Made by a program: the position numbers and the translations under genes
In this document: piece after piece, positions 59,690 to 64,000 of the stretch
Layout: each line of letters begins with the position of its first letter
Numbering within the stretch: position 1 is the first letter of the stretch
The notes under the pieces: model-generated
Databases searched by the model: none
What the model was told of the DNA's origin: nothing
What the model saw: only the letters and a program-made list of their open reading frames with translations
DNA from: Bacillota bacterium
GTDB taxonomy: Bacteria; Bacillota; Clostridia; Acetivibrionales; DSM-1351
DNA: 64,000 bases
Direction: 5' to 3'
Assembly (NCBI GenBank): GCA_023416275.1
Contig: JAEZIB010000141.1
Location: 1 to 64,000, forward strand

Positions 59690-61888
59690 ATGAAGAGACT
59701 TTATTTTTTATTAGCAATTTTAGTGTCATTGTTTACATTACTGCCAGCATTTAATCAAGCATCCGCAGAGGTTGATTCAACACATCCTGGCTTCAGAGTT
59801 CAAGGAAGATTTCTTTATGATAAAGCAGGCGAAAAAGTAATTCTTTATGGTCTTAACAAAATGATTATCTGGATGGATAAGGACGGTGTGCCATCTTTCT
59901 CCGAAATAGCCAAAACAGGTGCAAACTCCGTCAGAATTGTTTGGACAACAGAAGGCACAGCAGAAGAGTTGGATACTGCTATTCGCAATTGCCGTGCAGA
60001 ACATATGATTCCAATGATAGAACTTCACGATGCAACAGGAGAGTGGCAAAAGCTTCCAAACCTTGTTAATTATTGGGTAAGACCAGATATTGTTGAAGTA
60101 ATTAAAAAGCATCAGGAGTATTTACTAATAAATATAGGAAATGAAGTAGGAAATGAAGTAGCTGCAGCTACCTTTAAGGCAGACTACTCTAAACATGTAA
60201 ATACAATGAGAACGGCAGGCATCCATGTTCCGCTGATAATTGACGCATCTAAATACGGTCAGGATATTGATATTCTCCAAAGCTGTGGTCCAGATATTAT
60301 AGCTGCTGACCCTGATAAAAATTTGATGTTCTCAGTACATATGTGGTGGCCTTATATGTATGGCTATACAGACCAAAGGGTACGAGATGAAATTGCACAG
60401 TCTGTACAAATGGAGCTCCCATTGATAGTTGGTGAGTTTGGTCATAAGTGGGACGAAACGGAATCTGGAAAAATTCCTTATAAGATTATTATTGAAGAAT
60501 GTTATAAAAATGAAATAGGATATCTCCCATGGTCATGGGGCCCAGGAAATAACCCTCAGACATTTTTAGATATGACTACTGACAGCACCTTTGCCACCTT
60601 ACAAGGCTGGGGCTTAGAAGTATGCATGACAAGCCCCTACAGCATAAACAAAATTGCAAAAAGACCTGCATCAATGCTTGCCAATCTTCCACCAGTATTA
60701 CCTGAAGAGCCTTTACCCGCAGGAAACTTAGCACTAAATCAACCCGTTAAGGCTTCCTCTGTAGAAAGCTCTCTTTACCCTGTCAGCAATATTGTTGACG
60801 GAGACAAAGGTACAAGATGGGCATCAACCGTTTCAGACCCCAATTGGGTCTATGTAGACCTGGGCAAGAAAACGGAAGTAAACAAGCTAATAATCAATTG
60901 GGAAGCTGCATATGCAACTCAGTACAAGATTCAGGTTTCAGATGATGAAACTACATGGACAGACCTATACACACAATACAATGGAACCGGTAAAACAGAA
61001 ACTATAAGCCTTAAAGGTTCAGGCCGTTATTTGAGAATCTACTGTTCACAAAGGTATAAGTACGATTGGCCTTACTCAATTTTCGAAATTGGCGTATATG
61101 GACCGGAATCTGAGTTAAGTGCTTCAATATCACCTACAGTAGCAGTTTATGACAAAAACCCATTAGCAAATCAAGCTGCTCCTGCTACTATTATAGACTC
61201 TCAAGCTAATACTCTTAAAAAAATCACAACTGGTGACTACACCTTAGTACCTAACACAGATTATACTTTAACAGGTACTACTTTAACCTTTACAAAAGAG
61301 TATATGTCCTCTTTACCAATAGGCACGTCAAAGTTTATTCTTGATTTTGATGGAGGAGTCGACCCTGTTTTTGCTGTTGCAATTGGAGATACAAGCCCAG
61401 TAGGAAGCTCTACTATTAGTCCAACCTCTGTAACCTTCGACAACAGTGCACCTACAGACATTAAAATAACAATGGCTCTTAATGGCAATACTCTTTCAGC
61501 TATAAAAGACGGCTCTACTGCTTTAGTTGCAGGCACTGACTACACTGTAGCAGGAAATGTTGTTACTATTTATAAAAATTACATTTCAACACAATCAGCA
61601 AGTGCTATAAAGCTTACTTTTGATTTTAGCAGCGGAGTGGATTCTGTCCTTACCATCAACATTCCACAAACTGTTTTGTGTGGAGATTATAACAAAGATG
61701 GAGCTGTTGATGCTCTTGATTATGCTTTATTGAAAAAGTATCTTTTAGGAGAATTAACTTTGCCTGTAACTGACCCTGTTGACAGGCTTAGACTTGATTT
61801 AAACCAAGACTCAACAATAGATGCACTCGACTTTGCTATATTTAAGAAGTATCTTTTAGGAATAATTCCAAGCCTACCATCAAAATAA
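59690..61888 (+). CDS. Cellulosomal beta-mannanase GH5_8 with CBM32 and X2 domains, dockerin
   Basis: A 732-residue protein. The signal peptide ends near 26. The GH5 barrel (about 30-340) has NSVRIVWTTEG, EVLDATG-like ELHDATGEWQ, LINIGNEVGNE (acid/base) and LIVGEFGHKW (nucleophile), as in family 5 subfamily 8 mannanases. Residues about 345-470 are a CBM32/F5-8C domain (NIVDGDKGTRWAST, YSIFEIGVYG). Two X2 modules (about 475-567 and 568-660) precede the dockerin (CGDYNKDGAVDALD, LDLNQDSTIDALD). A terminator follows. Confidence 0.85.
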   Translation: MKRLYFLLAILVSLFTLLPAFNQASAEVDSTHPGFRVQGRFLYDKAGEKVILYGLNKMIIWMDKDGVPSFSEIAKTGANSVRIVWTTEGTAEELDTAIRNCRAEHMIPMIELHDATGEWQKLPNLVNYWVRPDIVEVIKKHQEYLLINIGNEVGNEVAAATFKADYSKHVNTMRTAGIHVPLIIDASKYGQDIDILQSCGPDIIAADPDKNLMFSVHMWWPYMYGYTDQRVRDEIAQSVQMELPLIVGEFGHKWDETESGKIPYKIIIEECYKNEIGYLPWSWGPGNNPQTFLDMTTDSTFATLQGWGLEVCMTSPYSINKIAKRPASMLANLPPVLPEEPLPAGNLALNQPVKASSVESSLYPVSNIVDGDKGTRWASTVSDPNWVYVDLGKKTEVNKLIINWEAAYATQYKIQVSDDETTWTDLYTQYNGTGKTETISLKGSGRYLRIYCSQRYKYDWPYSIFEIGVYGPESELSASISPTVAVYDKNPLANQAAPATIIDSQANTLKKITTGDYTLVPNTDYTLTGTTLTFTKEYMSSLPIGTSKFILDFDGGVDPVFAVAIGDTSPVGSSTISPTSVTFDNSAPTDIKITMALNGNTLSAIKDGSTALVAGTDYTVAGNVVTIYKNYISTQSASAIKLTFDFSSGVDSVLTINIPQTVLCGDYNKDGAVDALDYALLKKYLLGELTLPVTDPVDRLRLDLNQDSTIDALDFAIFKKYLLGIIPSLPSK

Positions 61889-61904
61889 ATTTAGCAAAGA
61901 TTGC

Positions 61905-61949
61905 AAAAAAACCTTTCCAACAGTATTTTTATACTTGGAAAGGTTTTTT
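61905..61949 (+). terminator. Terminator after GH5_8 gene
   Basis: AAAAAACCTTTCCAA pairs with TTGGAAAGGTTTTTT around a 14-base loop. The closing T-run makes it a strong intrinsic terminator. It may also serve the convergent GH5_4 gene. Confidence 0.85.
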
Positions 61950-62021
61950 CATTTAATAGTAACTTATGCTATTTTATTAAACTAAGCTACGCTTAAAATA
62001 TAGCACTATTAACTATTTGCA

Positions 62022-63443
62022 TTATTTACGTGGAAGAGCAGTTATAATGCCAAGCAAGTATTGTTTCATAATTGCAAAGTCAACTGCATCTACTGTCTTA
62101 TCAACATTAAGGTCTAATACTTCTTCATATGTATGTCCTGAATCCAATAAATAAATTTTAAATTTAGCAAAATCTATTGCATCAATATTACCGTCTTTAT
62201 TGTAGTCTCCATACTTAATTACGGGATCAGGTTCAGTCTGTGCTGGGAAAGCATATTTAACCATTCCATCTATAATTTCAGGGAACTTGAACTGACAGTT
62301 TCTTCTATCTAAGAAACCAAATAATTCTCCAGTACCTGAGAAGTTATTGTTATCCCACAATACACAAACTATTCCACGTGCCTTAGCTTGTCCAACATAG
62401 TATGACATATACTCTACTCTTGTCTTAAGATTATTCTTATCAACTGCACCACATTCTCCGATTACTGCTGGAATTCCTCTACTAGTATACTTGTTGTAAA
62501 CGTTATCCATAAACCAAGTAACTTCGCTTTGATCTTTTGAATCATTCATATTCCAAGTATTTACACCGCCATCAGCCATTGCTAATCCACAAAAACCCCA
62601 TGGGCAATATGCATGTACAGATACTATCATCTTATTATTAGCTGAATCATTTGGCATTTTGAAATAAGTGTTTGTTGCTCCATCAGGAGATGCAACATAT
62701 CCAGGAACCATGAGATATCTGCCTGCATTGTTTCCGCCTGTTGCACGTACTGTGTTAACAAAATCCTGATTGAGTGTATTAATACAATTAATAGCATCAA
62801 GTACGTCTGCATTTGTCAACTCAGGCCACCACTCATTAGCATGTCCTACAAGACGAGGTTCATTCATTCCTTCAAAAATAAGATGATTGTCATAATTTGC
62901 AAATCTAGTAGCGATCTGTGACCAGATTTTAGTAATATAGTTTTTTGAAGTGTTCAAATATTGACTGGTTGGAAAATATCCTCTTGATTTATCACAATCG
63001 TGATGGCTGTTCAATATTACGTACATTTTATTGTCTATACAATAATTAACTACTTCTTGAACACGATTCATCCACTGTTCATTAATCTTACTGTCTGATC
63101 CAGTTACATGTACACTCCAGCTAACTGGAATACGTACAGTATTGAATCCCTTTGCTTTAACTGCATCAATCATTTGCTTAGTAGTTTTTATTCCGCTCCA
63201 TGATGTTTCATAATCTAAATCATTAGTAATATTTGTGCCGTTAAAAGCATCAAATGTATTACCTAAATTCCATCCAAGTCTTAAACCTTTTGCAAAATTC
63301 ATTGCATCATTATTCGGAATGCTCTTATCTTGAATCGAAAGATTCGGAATAAGTGACGCATCGTACGCATTAGCATTTTGCAGTGGCAATAATGCTGTAA
63401 AAATCATTAGAAAACATAGTAAAAAAGCTGTAATTTTTTTCAT
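62022..63443 (-). CDS. Cellulosomal endoglucanase GH5_4, dockerin
   Basis: A 473-residue protein with a signal peptide and a GH5 subfamily 4-like start: GLRLGWNLGNTFDAFNG, then GFNTVRIPVSW. EGMNEPRLVG holds the acid/base Glu (near 193) and PAVIGECGAV the nucleophile (near 329). The C-terminal dockerin from about 409 reads GDYNKDGNIDAID and LDLNVDKTVDAVD. It is an endo-beta-1,4-glucanase, possibly with xyloglucanase side activity. GGGGAGG precedes the ATG at 63443. The gene converges on the GH5_8 gene. Confidence 0.9.
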   Translation of the reverse strand: MKKITAFLLCFLMIFTALLPLQNANAYDASLIPNLSIQDKSIPNNDAMNFAKGLRLGWNLGNTFDAFNGTNITNDLDYETSWSGIKTTKQMIDAVKAKGFNTVRIPVSWSVHVTGSDSKINEQWMNRVQEVVNYCIDNKMYVILNSHHDCDKSRGYFPTSQYLNTSKNYITKIWSQIATRFANYDNHLIFEGMNEPRLVGHANEWWPELTNADVLDAINCINTLNQDFVNTVRATGGNNAGRYLMVPGYVASPDGATNTYFKMPNDSANNKMIVSVHAYCPWGFCGLAMADGGVNTWNMNDSKDQSEVTWFMDNVYNKYTSRGIPAVIGECGAVDKNNLKTRVEYMSYYVGQAKARGIVCVLWDNNNFSGTGELFGFLDRRNCQFKFPEIIDGMVKYAFPAQTEPDPVIKYGDYNKDGNIDAIDFAKFKIYLLDSGHTYEEVLDLNVDKTVDAVDFAIMKQYLLGIITALPRK

Positions 63444-64000
63444 TTAAAAGTACCTCCCCAATATAGTCATAGCTTAGCTATGGTATATTAACAGTATCAA
63501 TATTACTAATACCATTAATTTTTATATAACATTTATTTAATTTATCTTTTGTATAATGAAATAACACTTATCTATAGATCTAGATAATAATGTAGCAAAT
63601 ACCAAGTTGAAGTGAAAAATTATGTAGTGCATATGCCATTTTTTTAGATTAATCTGTAATAATGCAAAAAAACAAGTTCTTACTAGTACTGATTCACAGT
63701 AATTTGAACAATTAACATAGATTGAAAACCTATTGCTCCCCTAGAATTTAGTGATTTCAACTCTATTAGACTTATAAACATAATATTTTTTCATTTTAGA
63801 GAAATATTTCTCAAAATAAAATTTATCTTACTGTAATCCTTTTTTTATTAGTCACCTCCTCTATTCACATTTACTTGATAGATACAAAATTATTTGTGTT
63901 ATTCCCTACTAGGTTTTCTGTTACTTTATCACAAAGTCTGCTCCAAATTGCTCTACGTAGATGCAGCCAAAATAATAAGCAAACAGTAATCCTAGTATTT
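63444..64000. other. Upstream region of GH5_4, window end
   Basis: About 557 bases, AT-rich, with no ORF of note. On the minus strand AGAGGAGGTGAC (63851-63862) is a full Shine-Dalgarno with no nearby start codon, about 410 bases before GH5_4. The rest is probably the GH5_4 promoter and leader. Confidence 0.4.
63851..63862 (-). promoter_or_regulatory. Strong Shine-Dalgarno without gene, GH5_4 leader
   Basis: AGAGGAGGTGAC on the minus strand shares its core with the GH5_1 leader (GGAGGTGACT). It is not followed by a plausible start codon and may stabilise the GH5_4 leader RNA. Confidence 0.35.

Noticed and set aside
63444..64000. Partial gene at the window end.
   Set aside because: No open frame of useful length or ribosome site with start codon is present.

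Overview
The window is AT-rich and has clostridial Shine-Dalgarno sites. It carries seven secreted enzymes that end in type I dockerins, so the host is most likely a mesophilic, cellulosome-producing member of the Clostridia. The Ala-Leu or Ala-Ile pair after the calcium-loop Asp/Asn of the dockerin repeats resembles Ruminiclostridium or C. cellulovorans type dockerins. The species cannot be fixed from sequence reading alone.

Layout. 1-3.9 kb: a truncated membrane protein, two decayed gene remnants (one of them a Fic N-terminus), a membrane-anchored L7/L12-like protein, a VOC protein, a YjbR/MmcQ protein and an HNH-like protein. 4.0-9.5 kb: an SMC-type jetABC (Wadjet/MksBEF-like) operon with no visible jetD. 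9.7-15.3 kb (plus strand): a sensor with a degenerate class III cyclase domain, a membrane-anchored MORN-repeat protein and a DUF4280 PAAR-like protein. 15.4-40.4 kb (minus strand): a complete-looking extracellular contractile injection system (eCIS). In transcription order it holds cargo A, the AAA+ ATPase, a DUF4157 protein, cargo B, cargo C, a DUF4255 protein, a beta-rich protein, sheath, tube 1, a chaperone-like protein, a DUF6760-like protein, tube 2, an 816-residue repeat protein, a LysM hub, a VgrG-like spike, gp25, two baseplate J proteins, tail protein I and a final eCIS-associated protein. 40.8-63.4 kb: a cellulosome and polysaccharide cluster with PL10-CE8, GH5_1, GH26, two GH9, GH5_8 and GH5_4, interspersed with a YhhN protein, a BtrH-like protein, a branching enzyme and a serpin.

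How it fits together. Sheath, tubes, hub, spike and baseplate proteins would build the injection particle. The ATPase and DUF4255 protein would act in assembly or termination. The cargo genes at the 5' end share an N-terminal leader that could be a loading signal. The dockerin enzymes would join a cellulosome and attack mannan, cellulose and pectin. No scaffoldin is in the window.

The most unusual signals are: the shared cargo leader and an HExxH motif in cargo C; hairpins that separate a strong Shine-Dalgarno from the start codon of both the sheath and tube 2 genes; a 3 x 41-bp palindrome array abutting a good promoter for the structural genes; a roughly 163-bp inverted-repeat element found three times, each time just upstream of a gene start; a sheath with a duplicated inserted domain; and a possible AUA start codon. 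All functions are inferred from sequence reading; no database search was run.
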